From UBA965 sp040396955 (GTDB lineage Bacteria > Chloroflexota > Chloroflexia > Chloroflexales > Roseiflexaceae): a DNA stretch of 64,000 nucleotides. Below are positions 51,428 to 59,240 of this stretch, one piece after another (positions within the stretch are counted from its first letter, which is position 1; the number at the start of each line of letters is the position of its first letter). The notes beneath the pieces are model-generated. The model made no database searches, was not told where the DNA came from, and was given only the letters and a program-made list of their open reading frames with translations. Where the stretch lies: positions 62,001-126,000 of the forward strand of contig JBBAWX010000001.1 in NCBI GenBank assembly GCA_040396955.1. Reading direction: 5' to 3'. The translations under genes were made by a program, and so were the position numbers.

Positions 51428-52729
51428 TTATACAGCTCGATAGCGGGTGGTATGACGCCAGAGCTCGTCGCCCAGTGCGACGGCTTGGGGCAACGAATCA
51501 ACATATCCGTCAATTACCAGTGCATGAATGAACGCATCGCGGTCTTGGTGCACGGCGGCGTAGACGATGGCATCGACCCAGGCATATCGACTTGCCAGCA
51601 TGCCGCTACAGGCTGGGCCGAGTGCTGGTTGTTGGACGGAGACAACGCTATTGTACTCCATCCGGGCAGGGATCTCGACAATCGCATGTGCCGGCAAATC
51701 AGGCACAACACCGTGATTGGGCACGTTGACCGCATATTCTGCGCCACTTCCGTGCCGTAGTGCACTGACAATCTCGACTACCTGTTCGTGCTCACCTGAT
51801 TCACGGACAAACATGTGGGTTGGGAGTGGCTCGGTACTCAGTGCATCCTGTTGCATATCGGTGTACTCTTGATCGCCCCCAGCGATTGTGCCCTCAAAGC
51901 TAAAGGCATCAACGCCGAGCATCATGCCGTAGTACGCACCGGTACGAAAGAACTGTGGAAAGAACTCCGTCACATGCCGGTCAAGCACCGCCGGGAATGC
52001 TCCCACCTGATTGAATATCTCCCACGAAAATCGATTGTCATCGGGGTGGGTTGGTGATTGGGCGATGATACGTGCTCCGAGTGCGTGCATGGCCGGGAAG
52101 AGGTCCACGCCCCGGTGACTGAGTGCCGTCAACCAGGTCAAGTGGTTGTAGCCCGCATGACTGACGCTCATCTCATCGGCCGGTATGTTGAGTTGTGCTG
52201 CCAAGTAGTGCATCACATGGAGTACACCGTGACAGAGCCCAATCACGTTGGCTCCAGTCTCTTGGCGGATGGCCTGACAAATCGGCGCCATCGGATTGGA
52301 GTAATTAAAAAAGAGCGCGGCGGGTGCCAAATCGACCACATCGCGGGCAATGGCAATCATGGCAGGAATCATCCGTACAGCACGTGAACTCCCGCCGGGT
52401 CCCACTGTATCGCCAACCGGCACATAGATGCCGTGTGCCCGTGGGATGAAGACGTCCTGCTCCCACGCACGCCGCCCTCCGACGCCGACCGTGCAGATGA
52501 CAACCGTGGCACCGGGTAAGAGATCACGCCGATTGGTGCTGGCCTTGAGTGTCAAGGGAGCACCCGTCTGGGCAATCATTTTTTTGGCAAGACCGTGTGC
52601 AGTTGCAAGTGCCTCTGGATTCGGGTCAACCAGGCGGACTTCGCCAGCATGGCCGTGGGCAATTAAGTCAGCGAGCAAGCCACGGGTAAATACTGCGCTC
52701 CCAGCACCAATCAGTACATAACATTCCAT
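51428..52729 (-). CDS. Second GH4-family glycosidase
   Basis: 433 residues with the same order of motifs as its neighbour but divergent: VLIGAGSAVFTRG at the N-terminus, FFNYSNPM, Cys in GLCHGV and His in AGYNHLTW. The GH4 mechanism residues are kept. Substrate specificity probably differs from the first GH4; candidates are another alpha-galactoside or alpha-glucuronide-like sugar. It lies 15 bases after the inner permease gene and 12 bases before the first GH4 gene. Two GH4 paralogues in one operon suggest a stepwise breakdown of an oligosaccharide. Confidence 0.85.
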   Translation of the reverse strand: MECYVLIGAGSAVFTRGLLADLIAHGHAGEVRLVDPNPEALATAHGLAKKMIAQTGAPLTLKASTNRRDLLPGATVVICTVGVGGRRAWEQDVFIPRAHGIYVPVGDTVGPGGSSRAVRMIPAMIAIARDVVDLAPAALFFNYSNPMAPICQAIRQETGANVIGLCHGVLHVMHYLAAQLNIPADEMSVSHAGYNHLTWLTALSHRGVDLFPAMHALGARIIAQSPTHPDDNRFSWEIFNQVGAFPAVLDRHVTEFFPQFFRTGAYYGMMLGVDAFSFEGTIAGGDQEYTDMQQDALSTEPLPTHMFVRESGEHEQVVEIVSALRHGSGAEYAVNVPNHGVVPDLPAHAIVEIPARMEYNSVVSVQQPALGPACSGMLASRYAWVDAIVYAAVHQDRDAFIHALVIDGYVDSLPQAVALGDELWRHTTRYRAV

Positions 52730-52744
52730 GTGTAAGTCCTTTGC

Positions 52745-53593
52745 CTATTTAAATCCAGTGGTAGCTGCATTGGCGACGATTTGACGCTGGAAGATGATGT
52801 AGATCAACAAAATGGGCAACAACACGATTACCGAGGCAGCCATGGTCAGTCCTGGCCGGGAGCCGTGTTGATTGCTGTACCACGTCAACAAAAGTGGCAA
52901 CGTGCGCCGTTCGTGGGTGGTGATGACGATGAGCGGCCACAGGTAGTCGTTCCAAGTCGCCATGAAGGTGAAGATGCCGAGTGACGCCAATGGTGCACTG
53001 AGTTGCGGCAAGATGAGATCGCGATAAATGCGAAACTCACTTGCTCCATCGATACGCCCAGCATCGACGATTTCACGGGGGATGGACTCGATGAATTGAC
53101 GCATCATGAAAATACCAAATGCGTCGATCATGGCGGGGATAATCAGGCCCCACAAGGTGTCGATGAGTTGGAGTTTGACGAGAATCAGGTAGAGCGGGAT
53201 CATGATCATCTGGAATGGGATCATGATTTGCGCCATCAGTATGCCGAACATGAGATTTTTGCCACTGAATTCGTAGCGCGCAAAGATGTAGCCAGCGAGC
53301 GAGCTCGTAAACAAGGTGATGCCGACCCGTGCAAATGCCACAAACGACGAATTAAAGAAAAATGTCCCGAGGGGCACTTTGGGGTCAGCAAAAATGGTAG
53401 CGAAGTTGTTGAAGGTGGGTGCCGCCGGCAAAAACGTAGGGGGGACTTTGATGATTTCAGCCGGAGTTTTGAGTGACGACAACAACGCATAGAGGAAGGG
53501 TAACAGGGTGACTGATAGCCCGAGCAACAGGATGCCGTAGCGGAGCGCCATGCCGGTGTACTTGGGGATGAGTGTGATTGTGGGTTGTGCCAT
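52745..53593 (-). CDS. ABC sugar transporter permease (MalG-like)
   Basis: 282 residues, six membrane helices typical of the CUT1 family. The N-terminal helix (about 15-35) is followed by a periplasmic loop with PPTFLPAAPTFNNF. The EAA loop reads IPREIVDAGRIDGASEFRIYRDLILP, where the ATPase would dock. It pairs with the upstream permease, 2 bases away. No ATPase gene is present in the operon, so it depends on an ATPase encoded elsewhere. Confidence 0.92.
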   Translation of the reverse strand: MAQPTITLIPKYTGMALRYGILLLGLSVTLLPFLYALLSSLKTPAEIIKVPPTFLPAAPTFNNFATIFADPKVPLGTFFFNSSFVAFARVGITLFTSSLAGYIFARYEFSGKNLMFGILMAQIMIPFQMIMIPLYLILVKLQLIDTLWGLIIPAMIDAFGIFMMRQFIESIPREIVDAGRIDGASEFRIYRDLILPQLSAPLASLGIFTFMATWNDYLWPLIVITTHERRTLPLLLTWYSNQHGSRPGLTMAASVIVLLPILLIYIIFQRQIVANAATTGFK

Positions 53594-53595
53594 GA

Positions 53596-54549
53596 TTAGT
53601 ACTCCCAGTCACTACGAAGCAAGCGAAACTGTGTGACAGTGAGGATTAAGATGATGAGAAAGAGCACCATCGACATGGCGGCGGCCCACCCCATGCTCTG
53701 GTAGCGAAATGCGTTTTGATAAATGCTCATCAGCATGGTCGTCGTTTGCTCACGCGGCCCCCCAGCCGTCATGACTTGGGCCAAAATAAACATCTGTAGC
53801 GACGAAAGCATGGTCATCACACACACAAACAACAAGGTCGGCCGCAGGAGCGGCAAGGTGATGCGCCAAAACATCTGCCATTCGTTGGCACCATCAACCA
53901 TGGCTGCCTCACGCATATTGGCCGGGATGCCCTGTAGTGCGGCAATGAAAATGACCAGATTGTAGCCGAAATCTTGCCACAAATGCGCGATGATGAGCGC
54001 CACCATGGCCAGTGGAATGCCCATGAAAAACGCCCGTGGGTCGCTGAGCCACGCTTTGGGAGGAGACAGCCCGATGTCGCGTATGAAGGCGTTCAACAGC
54101 CCGGCTTGTGGATTGAAGATGGCACCCCAGATGATGGCAACGGCCACGGCTGAAGTCACCGTCGGCAAAAAGTAAACGGCGCGAAAGAAGCCTTTGGCAC
54201 GTGCATGACTGCGCTCAATGATGATGGCCAGTGGAATGGTAATCAGCAGATTGAGGGGCAGTACCAAAAACGCAAACAAAAAGGTATTGGAGACCGACTT
54301 GCGAAACACGTTGGCGGGTTGACTATCGGCAAACATGGCGATGTAGTTGTTGAGCCCCACAAATGGGTTGTCGGCACCGAGCCCAAATAACCACCCGCCA
54401 CTGCGTACAGGTGAGTAGTCGAAGAATCCGAGCATGAGCGCCCAGAGCATGGGAAACAGACTAAAGATCATCAGGTAGATCATGATGGGAGTCATGATGC
54501 TGATTGCGAATCGTTGATGGTGATGTGTGAGCGAACGTCGTGGTGCCAT
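53596..54549 (-). CDS. ABC sugar transporter permease (MalF-like)
   Basis: 317 residues, about six helices, CUT1 type, with EAA loop IPANMREAAMVDGANEWQMFWRITLP. The N-terminal helix (about 17-40) and the periplasmic part with FVGLNNYIAMF are normal for MalF-like proteins without the large extra loop. It is encoded just before the MalG-like permease. A 14-bp hairpin separates it from the binding protein gene. Confidence 0.92.
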   Translation of the reverse strand: MAPRRSLTHHHQRFAISIMTPIMIYLMIFSLFPMLWALMLGFFDYSPVRSGGWLFGLGADNPFVGLNNYIAMFADSQPANVFRKSVSNTFLFAFLVLPLNLLITIPLAIIIERSHARAKGFFRAVYFLPTVTSAVAVAIIWGAIFNPQAGLLNAFIRDIGLSPPKAWLSDPRAFFMGIPLAMVALIIAHLWQDFGYNLVIFIAALQGIPANMREAAMVDGANEWQMFWRITLPLLRPTLLFVCVMTMLSSLQMFILAQVMTAGGPREQTTTMLMSIYQNAFRYQSMGWAAAMSMVLFLIILILTVTQFRLLRSDWEY

Positions 54550-54567
54550 GCCTGCCTCCTCATACGC

Positions 54568-54600
54568 GATTGCCCGGATGCCTTGCGCATCCGGGCAATC
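54568..54600 (-). terminator. Intercistronic hairpin between the sugar-binding protein and permease genes
   Basis: GATTGCCCGGATGC (54568-54581) pairs with GCATCCGGGCAATC (54587-54600) over a 5-base loop. No T-run follows on the minus strand. It would stabilise the binding-protein mRNA or partly end transcription, giving more binding protein than permease. Confidence 0.6.
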
Positions 54601-54610
54601 CGCACTTGCA

Positions 54611-55921
54611 CTATGGATTCTTGCTGTCTACCATTGCATTCGCTTCTTCGTGAATTTTGGCAGCTGCTTCTTCGGGAGTTACAGCACCCGTCAGGGCATC
54701 GGTCAGGTTCTTTTCGATAATCTCGTAAAAGAGTTGATCGCGGTCAGTGACGTTGCCAAGATACTGCCCGTAGGGCAATATCGCGAAGGTCGGCTTGATC
54801 CACGGGGAGACCGAGAGAATCTCATCGGGCATCTCGACCAATTCCTTCATGGCCGGGATAGTGCCGGAGATCTGGTTGAACTTGAGGGCGTTGTCGCGGT
54901 TGGCGGTCAGGTATTTGGTCAACTTCCAGGCCGCTTCACTGTGCTTCGTGTTTTTGGAGACGACTTTGCCCCAACCCGCATCAGCGACGAACGCGTACTT
55001 GCTTCCAAACATGGGAGGCAGGGCCACGTAATCGAAGGGGAAATCGGGGTAGTCGACTTTGCCGACACCAGCCGCCCATGAACCAATGTAGCCGATGCCC
55101 ACGTTCCCATTGAAAAAGGACCCAGGCAAGCCATTGTCGCCGGTGAAGAGTGTTGGGTCAATGACCTTGTCTTCGAGAGCGTATCGGGTCAGCGTGCGGA
55201 TGACATTGAGTGATTCGGGGCTGTCGAAGACGAAATGCTTGCCGTCTTCGGCGAAGTAATTGCCGCCCTGCTCAAGAATGCCCGACATCAAGATGAAGCC
55301 GAGGGCATCACCACCGACAAAGTGGAAACCGGCCTTGGTCATGGTGTCACCGTCCATGGCGGTCATCTTCTTGGCATCAGCGAGTAGCGCGTTGTAGTCG
55401 CTATAGGCTGGTGGGAAGGCAATGCCAGCGGCTTCGTACATGGCCGGATTCACCAACGCACCGCCGTATTCGAGATTGAACTCGTTGGGCAGGCCATACA
55501 ACTTGCCATCACAGTAGTAGCCGTCAAGAGGAGCCTTGTAGAAGATGTTTTGGGCATCTGCATAGCTCATGACTTCAGCAGGCATCTCTTGTAGGCGGCC
55601 GCCGTTGGCGTAGTTGCAGACCCACGAGCCAAACATCTCGATGACGTCGGCTTCAGTGCCTGCAGGCATGGATGTCTGCAGGGTCTGAATGAATTGGTCG
55701 TACGGGAAGGTCTCGTACTTGACGATGATGTCCGGGTTTTCCTTCATGAACTGGTCGATCAGCTCTTGGTTGACCTTGTTGAACGCCGAATTCTGGTGCG
55801 ACCACATACGAATGGTAACCGGCTCGGCTGCTGCCGGTGCTGCGGGTGCGGTGGCACCACATCCGACGAGTGCGAAGAGACCAAGCAACAAGAGCCACCG
55901 TAGCGCGGGATGAAGACGCAT
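54611..55921 (-). CDS. ABC sugar-binding lipoprotein
   Basis: 436 residues from the ATG at 55921, fixed by AAGGAGG; an upstream in-frame start at 55978 is less supported. Signal peptide MRLHPALRWLLLLGLFALVGC has a lipobox cysteine. An Ala/Pro linker is followed by the periplasmic-binding fold (VTIRMWSHQNSAFNKVNQEL, DVIEMFGSWV, GYIGSWAAG). This is a family 1 (CUT1) sugar-binding protein delivering oligosaccharide to the two permeases; alpha-galactosides are inferred from the GH4 genes downstream. Confidence 0.9.
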   Translation of the reverse strand: MRLHPALRWLLLLGLFALVGCGATAPAAPAAAEPVTIRMWSHQNSAFNKVNQELIDQFMKENPDIIVKYETFPYDQFIQTLQTSMPAGTEADVIEMFGSWVCNYANGGRLQEMPAEVMSYADAQNIFYKAPLDGYYCDGKLYGLPNEFNLEYGGALVNPAMYEAAGIAFPPAYSDYNALLADAKKMTAMDGDTMTKAGFHFVGGDALGFILMSGILEQGGNYFAEDGKHFVFDSPESLNVIRTLTRYALEDKVIDPTLFTGDNGLPGSFFNGNVGIGYIGSWAAGVGKVDYPDFPFDYVALPPMFGSKYAFVADAGWGKVVSKNTKHSEAAWKLTKYLTANRDNALKFNQISGTIPAMKELVEMPDEILSVSPWIKPTFAILPYGQYLGNVTDRDQLFYEIIEKNLTDALTGAVTPEEAAAKIHEEANAMVDSKNP

Positions 55922-55981
55922 CTCAACCTCCTTGTGTGTTACGCCACTTTGCGTATCAATGTGTGTCACCGCTGACAATTC

Positions 55982-57007
55982 CTACAACACCACGACCGCA
56001 TTCAAATTATGCGGATTGTCTGGATCAAGACCGCGTGAGGTAGATCGGGCGAAAGCGATGCTCTGGAGCAACGGCAACGCAAGGATGCCGTCGTAGGAGT
56101 CGCTGTCGCTGAGTTGCCAGCGCATATGCTGATCAGCATGCCCCCCAATACTCAGTGTATGGCCGCCGAGCGCGCGCATGTCGGCGAGTACTGCCTGCTC
56201 CTGGGAGTGCATTCTGAGTGATCCCAAACTAAGAATCAATGTTTGCGGGTTAACCATGGACTGCGGACCGTGGCGGTATTCCATATGATGAAAGGGCTCG
56301 CTGGTCGAGAGCGACATCTCTTTCATCTTCAGGCTGGCTTCGCTGGCGAGCCCGTGACGATAGCCACTCCCCAAAAAGTAGAATTGCTGGAATCCGGCAT
56401 TGGCACCATACTCCAAACATTCCTGTTGGTGGTGGCGTATCAGAGTGGCGGCTGCCTCAGGGAGCACTTCGAGTGCCAAATGTCGGCCGGCCCAGTGTTG
56501 CAAGAGCCACATACCACCCATTTGGAGCACCGTGAAAGCCCGCGTCTGTGCGATGCTCTGTTCTTGCCCGGAGGGAAGCACAATGTTGATGTCACCGAGC
56601 TGGGCGAGTGGGCGGTCGCCGTAGCAACTAATCGTGATGATGTGCCCATGTGGAGCATGTTCGCGGAAGCGCTCGGCCGCTTTCAGCACCTCGGTGGTGC
56701 GCCCAGATCGGCTCAACAACACCAACGTTGGACGCCCGTGGCCGGGGATGCTGGCCTGTGGGTTACACCAGATTTCAGATGCAGGGAGTGCATAGCTGGG
56801 GATGCTACTCTGCTCGTGGTGCATGCGCTGGAGCGACGTGGCCAAATAAAACGGTGACCCACAACCACACCAGATGACGTGCGTTGCCTGGCGTATGGCT
56901 GGATGCTGTGTGAGGTCGCTGTGGGCATGCAGGGTGTCGAGTGCCTCTTGCCATGCCTGAGGTTGCGAGCAGAGCTCGTGCCAAGTGTGTGTGCCTAATG
57001 TACTCAC
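55982..57007 (-). CDS. SIS-domain sugar isomerase/deglycase-like protein
   Basis: 341 residues with two SIS domains: VIWCGCGSPFYLATSL and LLSRSGRTTEVLKAAERF in the first, and FYFLGSGYRHGLASEASLKMKEM with EYRHGPQS in the second. The C-terminus LDPDNPHNLNAVVVL is typical of AgaS/GlmS-isomerase-like proteins that handle amino sugar phosphates. It could process a sugar phosphate released from the imported glycan. It lies between the regulator gene (39 bases) and the binding protein gene (60 bases). Confidence 0.85.
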   Translation of the reverse strand: MSTLGTHTWHELCSQPQAWQEALDTLHAHSDLTQHPAIRQATHVIWCGCGSPFYLATSLQRMHHEQSSIPSYALPASEIWCNPQASIPGHGRPTLVLLSRSGRTTEVLKAAERFREHAPHGHIITISCYGDRPLAQLGDINIVLPSGQEQSIAQTRAFTVLQMGGMWLLQHWAGRHLALEVLPEAAATLIRHHQQECLEYGANAGFQQFYFLGSGYRHGLASEASLKMKEMSLSTSEPFHHMEYRHGPQSMVNPQTLILSLGSLRMHSQEQAVLADMRALGGHTLSIGGHADQHMRWQLSDSDSYDGILALPLLQSIAFARSTSRGLDPDNPHNLNAVVVL

Positions 57008-57046
57008 AACAGTACCCTTTTCTCTCTCTGATGCGAATGCAAACCA

Positions 57047-57814
57047 TCATGCTTGAATGACAAGAATGCCGAGTTCTTGCATGGATTGACAAATGCCGCG
57101 GTCGGCTTGGGTGTCGGTCACCAATACATCAATGGTGCTGAGTGGTGCCACAAATGCTGGTGCAGTGCGCCCGAGTTTGGTATGGTCGGCGACGATGATG
57201 ACCTGTTGCCCTGCACTCAAAATGGCACGATCGGTCATCGTTTCGGGCAAATAGTCGTTGGTCAACCCATCGATGATGTCGATGCCGCGAATGCCGAAGA
57301 TAATCTTGTTGATGCGTAGCTCGGCGAGTCCCTGTATCGCTAGATGCCCAATAAACGAAGACTCACTCTGCCGCAACATGCCGCCAAGCCCGATGACGCT
57401 GAGGACACTGTCAGAGAGGCATTGCATCACCGGCAATGAATTGGTCACCACCGTGATGTCTGTGCGGTGCTGGATGGCCTGTGCTACTGCCAGGCTCGTC
57501 GTGCCACTGCTGATAAATACCGTGTCACCCGCATGAATCAACTGCGCCGTGGCGAGCCCGATGCGCTGCTTTTCGGCCTGCTGCCACTGCGCACGCTGGA
57601 GAACTGGTGGCTCGGGAGGCGCCTGGTGAATCGCAACGGCACCGCCGTGGATGCGCTGTATGGCGCCGAGTGGTGCGAGTTGCTCGAGTGCCCGCCGAAT
57701 CGTTGCTTCACTGACCCCGAAGGCCTCACATAGGTCGTTCGTGCTGACATGCCGATGCTCGATGATGTACTGCTCGATCTGCTGTAAGCGCGGATGCATA
57801 CGAATTTTGCTCAT
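57047..57814 (-). CDS. DeoR-family transcriptional regulator
   Basis: 255 residues from the ATG at 57814 (AAAGG upstream; an in-frame 57844 start is weaker). N-terminal winged helix-turn-helix: VSTNDLCEAFGVSEATIRRALEQL followed by GAIQRIHGGAV, the DeoR DNA-binding signature. The C-terminal sugar-phosphate-binding domain has FISSGTTSLAVAQAI, VTNSLPVMQ and the conserved Asp in DHTKLGR. Such proteins repress sugar operons until a sugar phosphate binds. As the first gene of the operon, it is expected to control this cluster and itself. Confidence 0.93.
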   Translation of the reverse strand: MSKIRMHPRLQQIEQYIIEHRHVSTNDLCEAFGVSEATIRRALEQLAPLGAIQRIHGGAVAIHQAPPEPPVLQRAQWQQAEKQRIGLATAQLIHAGDTVFISSGTTSLAVAQAIQHRTDITVVTNSLPVMQCLSDSVLSVIGLGGMLRQSESSFIGHLAIQGLAELRINKIIFGIRGIDIIDGLTNDYLPETMTDRAILSAGQQVIIVADHTKLGRTAPAFVAPLSTIDVLVTDTQADRGICQSMQELGILVIQA

Positions 57815-57843
57815 ATGTGGCTGACCTTTGCGTGAATGCTCCA

Positions 57844-57872
57844 ATTATATGACGAAATATGATTGAATGCAA
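57844..57872 (-). promoter_or_regulatory. Promoter of the sugar-catabolic operon
   Basis: Minus strand TTGCAT (57872-57867), 17-base spacer, TATAAT (57849-57844), about 30 bases before the regulator ATG. The -35 lies in ATGCAAGCAT (57867-57876), a near palindrome that could be a DeoR operator. Confidence 0.7.
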
Positions 57873-57882
57873 GCATGAAAAA

Positions 57883-58866
57883 TCACAAATCGACATCTTG
57901 CCCCTTTGACTGCTCCATGGCCGCTTGATACGCCAAGTGAGCGACAACCACATCTTGGGCCGCATTCCCGACGGACTTGAAGAAGGTAATCTGATCGGGG
58001 CGGGTGCGACCGGGGGCGGTAGCGTTCGCAATGGCACCGATTTCGACGACCTGCTCCGGCGTGAGCAGACCCTGGTCACGGGCGGCGATGAGTTCACCGG
58101 CTTCACTCCAGGCGGCGGCGTGTTGGTCGACGGCCACCACTGCGCGCCCGAGGGTCTGTGGGTCGGCCTCGATCATGGTATGTGTGAACGAACCGATGCC
58201 ATTGATGTGGGTGCCTGGGCGGATTTCGGAGTCCGCAAACACGGGAGTTTTTGCCGAAGTTGCCAAACAGACCACGTCGGCATGGGCTAGGGCGGAGCTA
58301 CGGTCGGCAGTGATTGCAACGGAGATGCTCGGAATGAGTGTGGCGAGGCGTGCTTTGAGGGCTTCGGCGCGCTCGTGGGTACGATTGACAATCGTCACCT
58401 GTGTGATGGGGCGGACCGCACAAACCGCCACTACTTGGGCCCAGGCCTGTGCACCAGCGCCAATGATGACGAGGTGGCGGCTGTCGGGGCGAGCCAGGAG
58501 GCGTGTGGCTACGCCGGAGGCGGCACCGGTGCGGAGCACGGTAAGGTAGGTGCCGTCGAGGAGTGCAAGTGGTCGGCCGGTGTTGGCTTCAATCAGCATG
58601 ACAATGGCGTGGATGGTCGGCGCTTGGAAGCGCGTTTGGTTGTGCGGGAAGACCGAGACGATTTTCATGCCGAGGCTCTGTTCGTCAATGATGGCCGGCA
58701 TGAAAAAAGTATGCGATTGGTGGGGGGATTGCGCGATGTCGAGGCGCAAGGGGACTTCGGCGCTCCCGCGGGCAATTGCGGCATAGGCTTGAGCGACCGC
58801 ATCAATGGCAACAGACATGGGGACCAGTGCGGCAACATCAGCACCAGTGAGAATTTTCAGATGCAT
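57883..58866 (-). CDS. Ornithine cyclodeaminase / mu-crystallin family protein
   Basis: 327 residues from the ATG at 58866, preceded by GGAGG. N-terminal substrate domain with SVFPHNQTRFQAPTIHAIVMLIEANTGRP, then the Rossmann NAD site LVIIGAGAQAWAQVVA and IVNRTHERAEALK. Catalytic-type segment DGTYLTVLRTGAASGVAT (Asp and Arg/Lys region) and INGIGSFTHTMIEAD. Family members include ornithine cyclodeaminase, lysine cyclodeaminase and ketimine reductase; the exact role is not set by sequence. It is divergent from tRNA-Glu across a promoter. Confidence 0.87.
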   Translation of the reverse strand: MHLKILTGADVAALVPMSVAIDAVAQAYAAIARGSAEVPLRLDIAQSPHQSHTFFMPAIIDEQSLGMKIVSVFPHNQTRFQAPTIHAIVMLIEANTGRPLALLDGTYLTVLRTGAASGVATRLLARPDSRHLVIIGAGAQAWAQVVAVCAVRPITQVTIVNRTHERAEALKARLATLIPSISVAITADRSSALAHADVVCLATSAKTPVFADSEIRPGTHINGIGSFTHTMIEADPQTLGRAVVAVDQHAAAWSEAGELIAARDQGLLTPEQVVEIGAIANATAPGRTRPDQITFFKSVGNAAQDVVVAHLAYQAAMEQSKGQDVDL

Positions 58867-58888
58867 ACGAAATTCCTCCAAATTCGCT

Positions 58889-58917
58889 TTGAAATTCACG
58901 CAAGATAATGGTATACT
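58889..58917 (+). promoter_or_regulatory. tRNA-Glu promoter
   Basis: TTGAAA (58889-58894), 17-base spacer, TATACT (58912-58917), 15 bases before the tRNA. Confidence 0.8.
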
Positions 58918-58932
58918 ACCAGAGGTTTGTAG

Positions 58933-59009
58933 GCCTCCATCGTCTAGCGGCCTAGGACGTCACCCTTTCAAGGTGAAGGTCGCGGGTTCGAATCCCGCTG
59001 GAGGTACCA
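58933..59009 (+). tRNA. tRNA-Glu (anticodon TTC)
   Basis: Acceptor GCCTCCA/TGGAGGT (G-T pair at position 1-72 as usual for tRNA-Glu), D arm with TAGCGGCCTAG, anticodon stem CACC/GGTG with CTTTCAA loop, T arm GCGGG-TTCGAAT-CCCGC, encoded CCA at 59007-59009. Confidence 0.97.
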
Positions 59010-59017
59010 TTCCGACT

Positions 59018-59050
59018 ACCGCGCCTCACCGAGGCGCGGTGGTCTTTTTT
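59018..59050 (+). terminator. Terminator after tRNA-Glu
   Basis: ACCGCGCCTC (59018-59027) pairs with GAGGCGCGGT (59031-59040), 3-base loop, then GGTCTTTTTT. Confidence 0.88.
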
Positions 59051-59163
59051 GCGGGGCATGTAGTGGTAGACGGTGAAAAACGGTTGACATATGTACGGGG
59101 GAACACACCGGTGTCTGCTTGATGCTATTCACCTGCATGGCCGTAACACCACGCCAATAATGC

Positions 59164-59169
59164 TATACT
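59164..59169 (+). promoter_or_regulatory. Extended -10 promoter of the phosphatase-ARH gene
   Basis: TGC-TATACT, 71 bases before the ATG at 59241; -35 weak. Confidence 0.5.
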
Positions 59170-59240
59170 AAATACCAGTGCATCATTGTAAATGCTTGTG
59201 TTGCGAATATTGTACTTTGTATCCTAAAGAAAGGAAAAAC

